Assembly: GCA_944739405.2 (NCBI GenBank)
Contig: OX123190.2
Span: forward strand, 25,766,807 to 25,830,806
Origin: Euclidia mi
Taxonomy: Eukaryota > Arthropoda > Insecta > Lepidoptera > Erebidae
Reading direction: 5' to 3'
Length of the DNA stretch: 64,000 bases
Positions within the stretch are counted from its first letter, which is position 1; each line of letters opens with the position of its first letter. The position numbers were made by a program, and so were the translations under genes. Under the pieces are notes generated by a model. It had not been told where the DNA came from. It saw only the letters and a program-made list of their open reading frames with translations, and did not search any database. This document shows, in pieces, positions 44,055 to 56,325 of this stretch.

Positions 44055-45380
44055 TTAGTTTATATAAGACCACAGCTGCCTCCGACGTAGGATTAGACAA
44101 ACACGAGTACTTAGAAATATTCCAACATCATATACATTTAGTTTAAACTGAGATTTTAATTGAGCACTCAGACTATCTGTACGTATACACTCTGTTAGAA
44201 AATGATGTACATCTTCAACAACATGACATGAGAAGCAATTGGGTGAATCCGTTTTTCTATCCAAAAATTTAAATTTATTTAATGGCATGTGACCTGATCT
44301 CAATCTACAAGCTATAACAATTAATCTTCTACATAGTTTAATATTAACAAACCATGGTATCTGAAATGGCTTGCTCTGAACAACTTTATACCACACCCCT
44401 TTGTTAGTAGAAATACAGTTAAACTCTGACTCCCAGGTGGCCTGAATAAGGCTTTTGTACTTTAATAGAATGTCACTAAACTCAGAATAAACAAATGTCT
44501 CTGTACCACTCATTGCAGCCTCCTTAGCTTACTTATCTACCTCCTCGTTACCGATAATACCAATGTGCGCTGGAATCCATTGAAGTCTCAAAATAAATCC
44601 CGCAGAAATCATATTCTGAATCTTTTTTTAAAATGGCATAGGCTATCGAAGCACCTCTGCCATCAGAGGCACATTTAGCCAGATGCTGCAATCCACTCTT
44701 AGAGTCAGTATATATAACTGACTTTTTAAACCCCTTGGCCTCTATGTATGAAATCGCCTCTGAGACTGCAAATAGTTCCACAAACATAATGGAAAGTTTA
44801 TTGTTATTACCAGTATACAAGCTATATTTTCTTTTATATTATATCTTGGATCATAATACGCTGCACCTATACCGTGCTCTGATTTCAATCCATCTGAAAA
44901 TATTGGATTCCAACCCTTATATTAATCATTTAAATAATTTTGTACATTAACTTTAATTATATTCGTATCATCATAATGTTTCTTTGACAAGGTCCTGATT
45001 TCAGTATTAAATTAAATAAAATCTACATTAAAATTGGACATCCACGTGTTAAGTGAGTACATGAGTAAAGTATTTTTTGTGTTTATATTTGCCTCTGATT
45101 TTATTTCGGAATAAACCGATACCAATAGCGGTTTAACTTTGTTTTTCCTGATTGTGATTAGCAGAAGATAAACATTTTAAGCAATATTTTGTAGCTAAAT
45201 ATCTGCGTCTTATGTATAAAGGTGGAACAGCTAACTCTGATTCCATCACGTGTATTGGTGGTATACCCACCAATTATACGCAATGCAATGTTTTGGATTC
45301 AGTCTAATTTTACTCAATGTGTCTTAGCCACATTGCGGTAAAGATAGCTACCAAAATCTATTCTATAAATAAAGCCTTCT
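44055..45380 (-). pseudogene. LINE fragment with RNase H (I-like group)
   Basis: On the minus strand, from 45380: thumb-like DFGSYLYRNVAKTH and IQNIALRIIGGYT, then RNase H with IFSDGLKSEHGIGAAYYD (first Asp), VELFAVSEAISYI (Glu), VIYTDSKSGLQHL (Asp) and WIPAHIGIIGNEEVDK*AKEAA (His). The C-terminus is CRRLIVIACRLRSGHMPLNKF and DSPNCFSCHVVEDVHHFLTEC. RNase H after RT marks the I-type group. Stops occur near 45330 and 44530. RT palm and endonuclease are absent. Confidence 0.87.
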
Positions 45381-46782
45381 TATGTGTTTTGGATGAATTC
45401 CTCATGATTTACCTGACAAAATTTTAAGCAAATTTACTAACTTTAAACATCTCTCTCTGATTTCATTAAGGCGCTGTTATACCTCAGAAGCCGTGAAACA
45501 CCTAATTTTTCGTCGCGCACCTAGCCATAACGGTACATATTACAAACTAGCAATTAGAGCTTAAAGTCAAAAGTCTGAACAAAAGACATTTGAAAGAATT
45601 TTTCATGCATGATGAATTTCATACGCAAAATAGAATCACGGTAAAAAAATCACAAAATCGAGGCAGAAAATAATCTTTCGTCTCACTGTTTGCAATATTT
45701 TGATCGTAAGCTGTCATATTTTTTTTGATAATATTGTAGGAAATCTAATGAACTAAAGAATTACCCTATTTATTTTCAAATTATACGTGTATATTTTGTA
45801 AAATTAAATTAAATCTGCCAAACGTTTTTGACGCTCGGTAGATCACATCAATATCAAACGCTTCAGCAATTTAAACCTTATTAGTATAAGCGGTGTACTG
45901 AGTGTCAGTTGCTAGTTTACGCCCCGCCCAGACCTCATCATTCGGCTATGAGCCCTGTGAGAGATAGGTCATGTCGCTTGCGTCTCCGCTGCACGAAATT
46001 TTACGTAAACCTGTTTGTTATTATAATACGCCGATTTGAGTTCGTATTTTCATGTTTTATGTTATAGACTGAATACTTTGAATCAAATAGGTTTTTCATG
46101 TAACTATGGGCACATATAATTAGGACCTAAGTTTATACTCTTGTTGCGTTTAATGTGTTATTGTTTCTGTGCTTATAAATATATAATTAGAAGAATAAAA
46201 TATGGACAATTAGAGAAATGAAGTTCTACGAAGGATTTGTACAAGAAAGCGTCGTAATAAAATAGAAATTCATCCATGGCCAAGTGATTATGAAATATGT
46301 AACATTTTTACACAAATTATTTTCATAAGAGTCTTTTATGACTAACTATGTTACTTATATATTATCGATTATGCATAATATAATTATATAAATTATTCTC
46401 ACAATACATAGCTGCCACAGTTTTCAATTTTTGAAAGAGTAATAACATAAAATCGAATCATTTTATGTACCTATATTTCAAATTCATTAGCTTGTCAGGG
46501 CGCCTGGAGCGCTAAGATGCCGCCACGGCGAACAATAATGATGACAGCGCTAATATGGCGCTCCGCAATCCGCACACAAGCGGTAACGAATGTTGTATTA
46601 TTATGTTTTGAACATAAACCTTTTTAGGTACATCGGGTAAAACTTTGATTATTCATAAACTATTAGGTATGACTCAATACATCTAATATCTTTTTAATTT
46701 CTAAAATCAATCATTTATAAGTAAGAAGGTAACTTCTCTGTTTGCTATAACACAAGATATAGTATTTTTTTAATAATAAAGT
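45381..46782. other. Spacer left of Ty3 B
   Basis: AT-rich with one GC-richer block at 45915-46000. Around 46490-46570 the half-sites CGCCTGGAGCGCTAAGATG and GCGCTAATATGGCGCTCC form a loose inverted pair. No gene is supported. Confidence 0.4.
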
Positions 46783-46786
46783 ACGT

Positions 46787-47515
46787 TGTAACGTATGTCC
46801 GGTACTTACCGCGTTGCGTCACAGTACCGCCCATACGCTCGGCCAATCAGAGAAAGCCATTGTCCGCACTCGCAAAGCCTGACCAAATATGGTCATAAAC
46901 GGACTCTCAGCCTGATGGAGGGCCCGGTATATAAAGGGGCCGACAGAGAGGCCGGCACCGCTACTCTAACGTCGCTTCTACTATAACTAAGCGTACCTAC
47001 TGACCCTACGTCGTACTTACGTGTATCCTGGTCCCAGCTACGGGTAAGCACTACATTTACTGCGTTAGCGTACTGCTCATCTCTCTACCTGCTAGCTGAG
47101 GCCGGCTGACGCCGCCTGCCTGACTCTATTGGTTGTGGCTCTCCTAATGCTGCTTTCCTTCAGGTTCCAGGTTCACGTTAAGACTCCGGCTACGCTCCTA
47201 GACCGCTACACTTTCCTGCATCGCCTTCGGCTTCACCTCTAGCGAAGAGTCTGGCCTGCCCTGCTCATCGTACTCACACCGCCGGCGTCTGCCAGCTGAG
47301 CCAACGTCAGCGAGGGCCTGTACCGCTACGCACAGCCTTCGAGCAGCCTGCCTACACACTACCGGAGGGAACAGCGTGGGAGACTACAGCCCTTAGTGTT
47401 CAGGCCAGTGTCGTGTTGTTGGTCGGTCATACTCCTGGCAAGGGAAGTGAGACGATACTCTGCAATAAACGCATCTAAAACCTCTACTGCGTTTTTACTA
47501 CCAGAACCCGTTACA
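46787..47515 (+). repeat. Ty3 B 5' LTR and PBS
   Basis: Starts TGTAACG and ends CGTTACA. TATATAAA lies at 46928-46935 and AATAAA near 47463. The primer-binding-like GTGGCGCCTACGTGGG follows directly at 47516. Its TGGCGCC start is that of many retroelement PBSs, but I cannot assign the tRNA. Confidence 0.92.
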
Positions 47516-47817
47516 GTGGCGCCTACGTGGGTTATTGTCTCGCTTTCCGTGCTCGAGTTCTCACCTAGCAGGTCTCCATCATTGTAAGCGAGCAGGTGCG
47601 GCTACAGCGAACCGGTACGTATTGTTGTACTAATTGCCTACCTTTTAGTGTAACTACCTACTACGTACTAGTTCGCAAATTTGAATCTAACGTTTTTCTA
47701 ATTAGTCCTAACGGTCGAACTTTTACGCCTAATCGTAAAGTAGGCCATTTGTAAGGGCGGAACGCTTGCGCACTAAGTGTAGTGTGTAGTGTATACTTAC
47801 GCGGTTATTCATACACC

Positions 47818-49158
47818 ATGGGCTCACACCCCATAAAATACTTCCTGCTAAACAAGAACGAGTTAGCTTACGAGGTCGCGATTAGAGGTGAGGAGCCGGC
47901 TACCTCTGTCCTAGGTCTGCGAAAGCAGCTCCCTAAATTACTGGAAGCCATTCCAAATGATGACATTTTGGAGTCGGGTCTAGCCATAGCGGTGGACTTC
48001 GAGGGCGCTAGCGAGGCCGTCTCTGAGCTGGCCAAGCGACTAAATTCGTTATCTGCCTCTTACGACGCGAACCTAGCTAAGAGGTCTACCGCACTGCACA
48101 ACCACTTATACCATAGACTCCGTAGGATGGAACGTCCTACGGCGTTTTCAAAACGGATTACCGAATTGTGCAGCCGGTTCGACAAGCTCTCGGCGGAGCT
48201 GTCCGCCATTGAGCAATCAGCTGTTCGCTCAGCTGATGCTGTGGCAGAGGTCCAACCTGCGCCGTCTACCTCGACGCAGGCAGGGTTAGCCCCAGTATTG
48301 CATTGCGAGCATTTGAGAGTTAGCGAACTGTCTAAGCTAAAATACGACGGTACGGGATGCGTCCGAGCGTTCCTACAACGCGTAACCGAATTCCAAACCG
48401 CGCGTAATCTACCTTCCACTAAAATTTTATCATATGCCTCCGAAATTTTCACCGGTAACGCACTTCACTGGTACCGCGGCCTAAAAGAATATTTCACTAC
48501 ATGGGAAGAACTCACCACTAAATTAATAGACGATTTCACACCGTACGATTATGACTACCGGTTATTAAATGAAATCCGCCGACGTACTCAAGGTGCTACC
48601 GAAACTATAATTATTTATCTCTCGATAATGAATCAGCTGTTCGCTAGGCTGTCTCCGTCAAAGCGATTGTCCGAACGCGAAAAGTTAGACATCCTATTGC
48701 ATAACATACGTCCATGCTACTCACTAGTGCTAGCTCCGTCAATATCTTCAATAGACAGTATAGCAACACTGCAGACGTTATGTTTAAACTACGAACGGAT
48801 GAAATGTTTGAACTCTCAATTCCGCGAACCGTATTATAATAACGACACGTTGGCACCAGACCTAGCTTACAGTCACAAACCTAATAACCGAGCGCGTAAT
48901 AATTCCTACAATAATTATCCCGTTGCTACTATAGAGGGTACGTCCGAATACACTGTGAACAACGAACCTAGCAAACTTAAGTCTAAACCTAGCTCTGTCG
49001 CTCTAGTCACGTCCAAGTACTGCCCGCGCTGCCGAATCAATGATCACAGTTTGAATGAATGCAAACGCGATCGCTTCGCAATTTGCTTCAAGTGCGGCTG
49101 TAGGGATGTGACATTCCCTAACTGCCCGAACTGTAAATCGACGAAACCAAAAAACTAG
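47818..49158 (+). CDS. Ty3 B Gag
   Basis: An open frame runs from 47782. I place the start at 47818 because CACCATGG is a good initiation context and the preceding codons look like leader. The protein is 446 residues, beginning MGSHPIKYFLLNKNEL. An N-terminal alpha-helical region is followed by the capsid core (TEFQTARNLPSTKILSYASE, ALHWYRGLKEYFTTWEEL) and an Asn-rich linker. A Cys-rich end follows (CPRCRINDHSLNEC, CFKCGC, CPNC). It forms the cytoplasmic particle. Its stop overlaps a frameshift site. This is one of two intact element ORFs in the window. Confidence 0.9.
   Translation: MGSHPIKYFLLNKNELAYEVAIRGEEPATSVLGLRKQLPKLLEAIPNDDILESGLAIAVDFEGASEAVSELAKRLNSLSASYDANLAKRSTALHNHLYHRLRRMERPTAFSKRITELCSRFDKLSAELSAIEQSAVRSADAVAEVQPAPSTSTQAGLAPVLHCEHLRVSELSKLKYDGTGCVRAFLQRVTEFQTARNLPSTKILSYASEIFTGNALHWYRGLKEYFTTWEELTTKLIDDFTPYDYDYRLLNEIRRRTQGATETIIIYLSIMNQLFARLSPSKRLSEREKLDILLHNIRPCYSLVLAPSISSIDSIATLQTLCLNYERMKCLNSQFREPYYNNDTLAPDLAYSHKPNNRARNNSYNNYPVATIEGTSEYTVNNEPSKLKSKPSSVALVTSKYCPRCRINDHSLNECKRDRFAICFKCGCRDVTFPNCPNCKSTKPKN
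49149..49155 (+). promoter_or_regulatory. -1 frameshift heptamer A AAA AAC
   Basis: In the gag frame (CCA AAA AAC TAG) the heptamer is in the X XXY YYZ phase required for simultaneous -1 slippage, with the stop codon immediately after. The -1 frame from CTA at 49155 is open to 49880 and encodes the protease. A G-rich stretch starts about 6 nt downstream. Confidence 0.75.
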
Positions 49159-50625
49159 TTGGTCAGGGTCGGGGCGTGTCAAAATCTAAATTAGGTTCTA
49201 CAACCTATTCAACCAATTTTGACAAAGATGATTGGAGAAATTGGCTAAACACTCTAAAAGTGTATTTCTCTAGTTATTCCGTCGCCTCGATCCTGGATAA
49301 TAAGCCTAAAAATGACCTACGGCCCTATGTTAACGTAACGATTAACAGTTTACCTATTTGTGGATTGCTCAATTCCGGTTCAGCCATTACAATTCTAGGT
49401 AACAACTCCCATCTGGAGGTAATTACTAAAACCGGGTTAGAAATACAGCAGTGTCACAACACTAATTCCATTCGGTCCGCGGGTGGAAATATATTGTTGC
49501 CGCGCGGTTTTATCAACTTACCCACTACTTTTAATAATCAAACCCACTTATTGAAAGCTTATATTATTCCAGAAGTTACAAGTAATTTAATTTTAGGCAT
49601 CAATTTCTGGAAACTATTTAAATTACTGCCTAACCATATCGCATCCGTATGCATGTCTAAAACATTGCCGTGTAGAGTGTTAGGTGAAAATAAGCTAAGT
49701 AACACGAACGTATTGCAATCTTTTAGTGAGTTGAGTGAGTCACAACAGAGAACGGCTAAATTAATTATAAAGCAATACGAGTCGATTTCTACTGAAAAAA
49801 ACCGGTTTAGGACGAACTCACTTAATAGAACATGCAATAGACACTGGCGATTCTGCGCCGATACGCCAAAGATATTATAGGTTACCGCCGGCGAAATTAA
49901 AAATAATTATTGACGAATTAGACGAAATGCTTGCATTGGGAGTGGTAGAAAAATGCGAAAGTCCGTGGTCGTCACCGATTTTACTAACGCCTAAGAAAGA
50001 CGGTAAACTAAGGTTTTGTTTAGATAGTCGGAAACTTAATTCTATTACTAAAAAAGACGCGTACAAACTACCTTACGTATCCGAAATTTTAGACAACCTT
50101 AGGAACGCTAGATATCTAAGTAGTATAGACTTATCTAAGTCCTTTTGGCAGACGCCTCTTCGCGAATGTGATCGTGATAAGACTGCGTTCTATGTGCCTA
50201 CTAGAGGAACATTTAGATTTGTGACTATGCCGTTTGGTTTAACGAATGCGCCTGCGACACAACAGCGTTTGGTGGATCACTTGTTTACGAACAGTCCTGA
50301 GTTCGAAAACTCTGTATTCGTTTTTTTAGATGATATCGTGCTTATATCGCCATCCTTTAATGCTCATGTGTCACTATTAAATAAAGTATACGAAAAATTA
50401 AAATCGGCCAACCTTACCATCAACTTGGAAATATCTAAATTCTTCCGTGATGAATTGAAGTACTTGGGCTACGTAGTAAACTCTAAAGGATTACAAGTAG
50501 ACCCATGTAAGGTGGAAGCCATTCTTCAATATGCTACGCCTAAGAATAAAAAAGAAGTCAAAAGGTTCTTAGGCATTGCATCATGTGTATTCAGCCACCT
50601 ACAATGGTTGTTTATCTTCGCCTAA
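49155..50625 (+). pseudogene. Ty3 B protease and reverse transcriptase
   Basis: Protease in the -1 frame: VNVTINSLPICGLLNSGSAITILG. The active-site Asp of D-S-G is Asn (codon at 49371). After a frameshift near 49800 the RT is open: YRLPPAKLKIIIDELDEML, VEKCESPWSSPILLTPKKDG, RFCLDSRKLN, SSIDLSKSFWQTPL, MPFGLTNAPA, VFVFLDDIVLISPSF (FLDD active site near 50325), KYLGYVVN and KKEVKRFLGIAS. It then breaks off near 50580. The RT connection and RNase H that should follow RFLG are deleted and the sequence passes straight into the integrase N-terminus. Confidence 0.9.
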
Positions 50626-51859
50626 TGACTATCCAGACTATTCTATTAAAAATAATAAATTATATCGTTTGATTAAATCTAGGTGTATGCTACGTAAGGA
50701 GTTCGAATGGAAAGAAGTACTACCTTCTTCTGATCGAAATAATGCCATATTAGAGAACCATGCCGAACCCAGTTCGGGGCATTTCGGTATATTTAAAACT
50801 TACAAGCGCTTAGCACAGCACTATTGGCCCAAAATGCGCGATGACGTAGTTAAGTTCATAAATTCTTGCAACACTTGTATCGCGCACAAACATCAGAACC
50901 ACGCACCATTGGGAACCATGTGACGACCCAAAGTGTGTTCACGACCCTTCCAAACCATTAGTGTAGATTTGGTGGGGCCACTACCCGTCACAAGAAAACA
51001 AAACGCCTACATCTTCGTAGTAACTTGTTGTTTTAGTAAATACTGTCTACTTTTTCCTATCAGGCGCGCAACTGCTGAAATAATAACTAATATTTTGGAA
51101 AAAAAAATATTTTTAGTTCATGGTATACCATCTACAATTATATTGGACAATGGTAAACAGTTTGTCAGTGCTACTTTAAAAGCTATGTTGCACAAGTACA
51201 AAATCCCTAATCTTCATTATACTCCTAAATATTCCCCACATGTCAATACGGTCGAACGCTATAATAAAACCATTGGTTCTACCTTAGCGGCGTTTGTAGG
51301 AAATGACCAGAGATTATGGGACACTTTCGTACCTAAGGTGCAGTTTGCATTAAATACTGCAGTTAATGAAGTCACGGGCTATACACCTAGTTTTTTAGTC
51401 TATGGACGTGAACTAGTTCCATGCGGCTCACACTATGTCGACACAGACGCTGATGATATAGTATACATACCTAGGGACGATTACGCAGAAAACATAGGTC
51501 ACTTATCAGGCATATTTGACAAAGTTCAGGCACTCCTCATTCAAGCTCATGCTAGGAATTCCCAAACGTATAATTTACGCCGTAAACCAGCTGAGTTTAA
51601 TGTGGGAGACACTGTGTGGAAACGGACTTTTTATCAGAGCGACAAGGATAAGTCCTTCTGTAAGAAACTAGCCCCTAAATTCGTGAAGTGCACAGTGATT
51701 AATAAAAAGTCGCCTCTCGTTTACGAGTTGTCGGACGCGTCTGGAAATTCTATTGGGTTTTGGCACATTAAGGACCTAAAACTTATACACTATGGTGCCT
51801 ATCTATTTGTTACAAACCGTAGAAGACTTTCCCTTCCTTCTCTCTTTATGCCGTCTTAG
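50590..51859 (+). pseudogene. Ty3 B integrase
   Basis: HHCC zinc domain: ENHAEPSSGHFGIFKT...INSCNTCIAHK (50750-50890). A nonsense codon TGA replaces an expected Arg codon at 50921, just before RPKVCSRPFQTI. The core shows SVDLVGPLPV (first Asp), IPSTIILDNGKQF (second Asp) and VNTVERYNK (Glu), the DDE triad. The C-terminus has AEFNVGDTVWKR and ends at MPS* (51859). Apart from the stop codon the core is complete. Confidence 0.9.
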
Positions 51860-51948
51860 CTTGGACAGTAGCGGACTCATAGACCTAACGCAGCTAGTCG
51901 GATTTTCCTTGTTAGCCACGTAAAATCCTCTCCTAAGGCGGGCGGTAT

Positions 51949-52677
51949 TGTAACGTATGTCCGGTACTTACCGCGTTGCGTCACAGTACCGCCCATACGC
52001 TCGGCCAATCAGAGAAAGCCATCGTCCGCACTCGCAAAGCCTGACCAAATATGGTCATAAACGGACTCTCAGCCTGATGGAGGGCCCGGTATATAAAGGG
52101 GCCGACAGAGAGGCCGGCACCGCTACTCTAACGTCGCTTCTACTATAACTAAGCGTACCTACTGACCCTACGTCGTATTTACGTGTATCCTGGTCCCAGC
52201 TACGGGTAAGCACTACATTTACTGCGTTAGCGTACTGCCCATCTCTCTACCTGCTAGCTGAGGCCGGCTGACGCCGCCTGCCTGACTCTATTGGTTGTGG
52301 CTCTCCTAATGCTGCTTTCCTTCAGGTTCCAGGTTCACGTTAAGACTCCGGCTACGCTCCTAGACCGCTACACTTTCCTGCATCGCCTACGGCTTCACCT
52401 CTAGCGAAGAGTCTGGCCTGCCCTGCTCATCGTACTCACACCGCCGGCGTCTGCCAGCTGAGCCAACGTCAGCGAGGGCCTGTACCGCTACGCACAGCCT
52501 TCGAGCAGCCTGCCTACACACTACCGGAGGGAACAGCGTGGGAGACTACAGCCCTTAGTGTTCAGGCCAGTGTCGTGTTGTTGGTCGGTCATACTCGTGG
52601 CAAGGGAAGTGAGACGATACTCTGCAATAAACGCATCTAAAACCTCTACTGCGTTTTTACTACCAGAACCCGTTAAA
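51949..52677 (+). repeat. Ty3 B 3' LTR
   Basis: Same length as the 5' LTR. The terminal CA required for integration has become AA (…CGTTAAA at 52671-52677), followed by TSD ACGT at 52678-52681. Confidence 0.92.
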
Positions 52678-52708
52678 ACGTAACTAATTATCATTATTGT
52701 AATTACAG

Positions 52709-53674
52709 TGAAGTTAAAGATAACAGTTCTGCAACGTCTTACACACGTTTGACTTCAGTCATTCCTAACTCGATCTGTTCAAGAGCTAGCCAAGAAATGC
52801 CAAACAATTTTTTTAACAAATTTGACTCAAATTCCGTAGTGATAAGCAAAAATTACAAGAGGGATAGCAGTGACTGGTTCGAATTGCGTAAGAATATGTT
52901 GACAGATTAAAATTTTTGTATAGTGGTAAAAAGAAGAGATAACAGCAGTAAAGCCAACTTAGTAAAAATATTTTGTACAAATAAAATATTTGCAATGTAA
53001 AATCAGTTGCGCATGGAATCTAAAATGAACAACTGGCTTTGCAACAACTGGCGAAGCAAGAAAATGTAACAATCGAGCCTTGTGGATTATTCGATTATTG
53101 GTGCCACGCCAGATGGATTAATAGGTCCAAACACGATTGTGGCAATTTAATGTTCTAAAGTTGCCTATAAGAATGGCCTGGAGAATAGTATAAGAGCAAA
53201 TAAAATACAAATATGGAAACATGATAAAAAAGTGAACTGACTAATCTAAACAAATATTGTAATTGTTATTACTAAATTCAGGGGCAACGCCACGTTACAC
53301 GCAAACAAAAGTGTTTATTTGCTGTGTGGAGTGGCGAAAGTATACCACTAAAAATATAAATTATAGAAAGAGATGATATTTTCTGGGAGAAGCTTGTGGC
53401 GTTTTATATGAATTGGCAGTTGCCTGAAATTGTTGATTCTCGTCAAGCTCAAGGGATGGCATTGCGAGATCACGGAGAGGAAAATGTTTCATCGGTGCTT
53501 GAAATTTCTACAATACCAAGCCGTAAAAGGAAAGTAAATGAAACTGTGCCTCTTGAACAACAGCAAATAATAAGTATTGAATCCTTATCACCTCACCCAC
53601 TGCCTTTAACATTCGATGAGAATAAAGATAACCTACCGGGTTGTAGCAGACAGCTAACTTTTGATGAGCTGTAA
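52709..53674 (+). pseudogene. YqaJ-type nuclease remnant
   Basis: Resembles the lambda-exonuclease-like (YqaJ) domain found in many insect proteins and mobile or viral genes. Readable blocks: RDSSDWFELRKNMLTD, EQLALQQLAKQENVTIEPCGLF, IIGATPDGLIGPNTIVAI*CS, QGQRHVTRKQKCLFAVWSG and FWEKLVAFYMNWQLPEIVDSR. The catalytic PDG Asp remains, but the ExK motif (IVEIKC in relatives) reads IVAI*C, so both Glu and Lys are lost. Several shifts break it. A candidate 3' splice site TTGTAATTACAG precedes 52709, so Ty3 B seems to sit in the upstream intron. The last open frame ends TFDEL* at 53674, followed by AATAAA. The gene's 5' part was not found in the window. Confidence 0.72.
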
Positions 53675-53699
53675 ACTCTGTATTTCGTTAATAAATTAT

Positions 53700-54675
53700 A
53701 AATAAATATCTTTTAATATTTATTTTCTTTGAAACAACACATATTTGAAGCGAAAGATTTTTTTTATATTTTTCCATACAAACATGTATGACGAGAGCTA
53801 ACGAAAAAGCAGTAACTCAAATTCTAATTCTATAATTTTCTAAGTGACATAGCAGTATCTCATGAATAAGGTATATCCACATATATTTTTGATGTTTCAT
53901 CTATTTTGAAAAATAAAAATGGGTTGGGTTTCGAAACGAGTCGCCTGAATTTGAGGGTATTGTAGGGGGCTTAAGGTAGTTCGTTTTAATCCCCTAAAAG
54001 TAATTTTGGCTGCCGGAGTTGCGTCTACGAGTAAATATTTTTAAACAATTTCCAAAATTTCATAAATACTTCGGCAATTATGCAAAACGGAACATAGTTT
54101 TTATACTTTAGTACAGTTTTACAAATGTAATTTTTAGGTTTTATGTGAAAAACGTGAAACGAAACGCAAAACTGCCATCTTGGAATAATCATATTGACAG
54201 CTAATGTAAAATGTGTGCGTCATTGCTTTTGAGTGCCTTGGGTTAGGTGCGACTGTAATAAGTCAATAAATAGGTTATGTTAGGTTCTCTTTTAACCCTT
54301 AATCCGAAAATAGGAGCCCTTCGCAGGGCTCCGACAACCTTAGTTTATTAAACTAGTGTGATGAATGTGAAAGTTGGCAGTGCCATACACACCGATGTTT
54401 GGAGATTTCTTTTTTCAGAGGAAACCAAGTATTTCCGGCAAGTGAAAATGGTGAGGGGGGTTTCAAGAGCTCCCCTGCTCCCTCTCCAATCACTCACAAC
54501 CCCTAAAAACAGCGACGTATTTCGAAACCTTTGCCATAATAATTATACCTATAATAACAATAAACATCCATAAATAAATAAAAGAAATCAACTTTTACTA
54601 AACTTCAAGTATCTCGTAACTCGATTTAGTTGAGATACGGCTTTTGCGCTTAGTAGAGCAGTATTGTGTTTTTTC
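53700..54675. other. Spacer with a small perfect hairpin
   Basis: No gene is supported. GGAGCCCT (54313-54320) and AGGGCTCC (54325-54332) form a perfect 8-bp stem with loop TCGC. Just upstream is AGGTTATGTTAGGTT, related to insect telomeric TTAGG but too short to call telomeric. Confidence 0.45.
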
Positions 54676-54775
54676 GGGTACCGTAGCCAAAAATTGTAAA
54701 AACGGAACCCTTATAGATTCGCAATGTCTGTCTGTCTGTCCGCCCGTATGTCACAGCCAATTTATTGCAAAACAG
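54676..54775. repeat. Repeat fragment similar to the 24055 element
   Basis: CGGGTACCGTAGCC, CGGAACCCTTATAG and TGTCTGTCTGTCTGTCCG reproduce the left-end pattern of 24055-24813. The rest of the element is not visible. Confidence 0.6.
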
Positions 54776-55320
54776 ATTTGAAAACTGGCAGGAATGGAAT
54801 GTGATGTAGGTATTCTATGAACTGCTTCACTATTTTTATACAAAAACAAAACAAACATAATAATGGCCTCTCCATACATGGAACTGACTTAATTATTTTT
54901 ATCATCTTACGGCACGTAGGTATTTACCTACTTTCGTCAACATTTAATACCTATAACGTCTAATGTAAACCAGTTTTGCTCATGGCTGCACTGAGAACAA
55001 AAATTGCGCTATGCCTATATTGTACAAACAGATTGATGTATGTAATATAAATTTTAATATCAGTATCTCAATTCAATATGCTAAAATGTTTTGCTTGCGA
55101 TTTTGAAACATTGGAATACGGATGTCGCCAGAATACGGCCACACGCGACGAGAATGAAGGGGGGCGCCCCGCAGTAGACGGAGCTAAGCTCCCTTCACCT
55201 CCCCTGCTTCACCCCCTCATTTACCAAAACAGTCGCTTAGGACAGCGCCTTAATATTTTTGCCCCATAATTAAGATCTATTTAACCAAATTCCCAAATAC
55301 CTAATACTTTCTACCTGCTC
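54776..55320. other. Spacer, nothing supported
   Basis: Contains GCAGTAGACGGAGCTAAG (55171-55188), also found with two changes at 59676-59693, and a GC-rich patch of unknown origin. Confidence 0.35.
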
Positions 55321-56325
55321 TTACATGACATTACTGGCTGTGAGATTGATTTGATCCCTCCTTCTACCCCTGCTAAATAAACAGTATTTAGTTTTAGCAG
55401 CTGAAATTTCTAACCCAATATTATTAACATGCTGGCTAAATATCGAAAGGGAAACTTGAATATCATTGATACATTTGTTTAGATTTTTATGTTGAGTATA
55501 AATAACAAAATCGTCTGCATATTGTAATACACTGGCCTGTTCGAAGCTACTGCATATATTTGAAGTAATTATATTAAATAAAAGCGGAGACATTGGGTCA
55601 CCTTGAGCTATCCCTTTATTTGTCCATCTAATATACTTACAGGAACTTTCCTTTTGTTTAATATTTAAATATCTCTTATTTAGAAAAGAACAAATGTAAC
55701 TACATATCTTAGAACCTACATTTAAATTATCAAGAGTACGCACTAATTGTGTTACACATACATTATTGTAGGCAATCTCGATATCTACAAAACATGCCAA
55801 TGTAGGATAGTTCTTTGAAAAACCTGTCTGTATTTCTGACACTAATTGAGCTACATAGTCAAGACATGACAGTCCTTTCCTGAAGCCAGTTGTATTATTT
55901 GAAAGTAGTTTATTGTGCTCTATATACCATTCAAACCTTTTAGTTATTATAGTATGGAATACTTTGCATACGCAAGACATTAATGAAATAGGTCGCAACT
56001 TCGGTAAATTAGTGTTATGATTGTTTAGCTTAGGGATAGGCAAAATCTGTATATGTCTTCATTGTTCTGGCACTATAGAGAAATGAGGAACAGCATTATA
56101 AATTTTAAGAAGAATCTGTTTGCCACCTGATGGTAATTGATATTGCATGGAATATGTGATTCTATCCTCTCCTGGTGCAGTATCTCTTTAAGCAATTGTT
56201 CAATTCTTCTTTTGATATTTCTTGCTCCAAATAGTTATTATTTGAATAAAAAGTAGGCGCAGATTGTTCTACAAAATCGGGTGTTAGTGAGTGCAATAAT
56301 TCCCTTAACATCTCTTTTGAGGGAT

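Larger units (their letters stand above)
46787..52677 (+). mobile_element. Ty3/Gypsy element B
   Basis: LTRs 46787-47515 and 51949-52677, 729 bp each, with about six visible substitutions between them. TSD ACGT lies at 46783-46786 and 52678-52681. Interior: gag ORF, protease/RT, integrase, in Ty3 order. The purine tract AAGGCGGGCGG lies just before the 3' LTR. RNase H is missing by deletion. A solo LTR of a related subfamily sits at 5669-6384. Confidence 0.94.

Noticed and set aside
54281..54295. Telomere-like TTAGG sequence
   Set aside because: AGGTTATGTTAGGTT is a single short run, not a tandem array.
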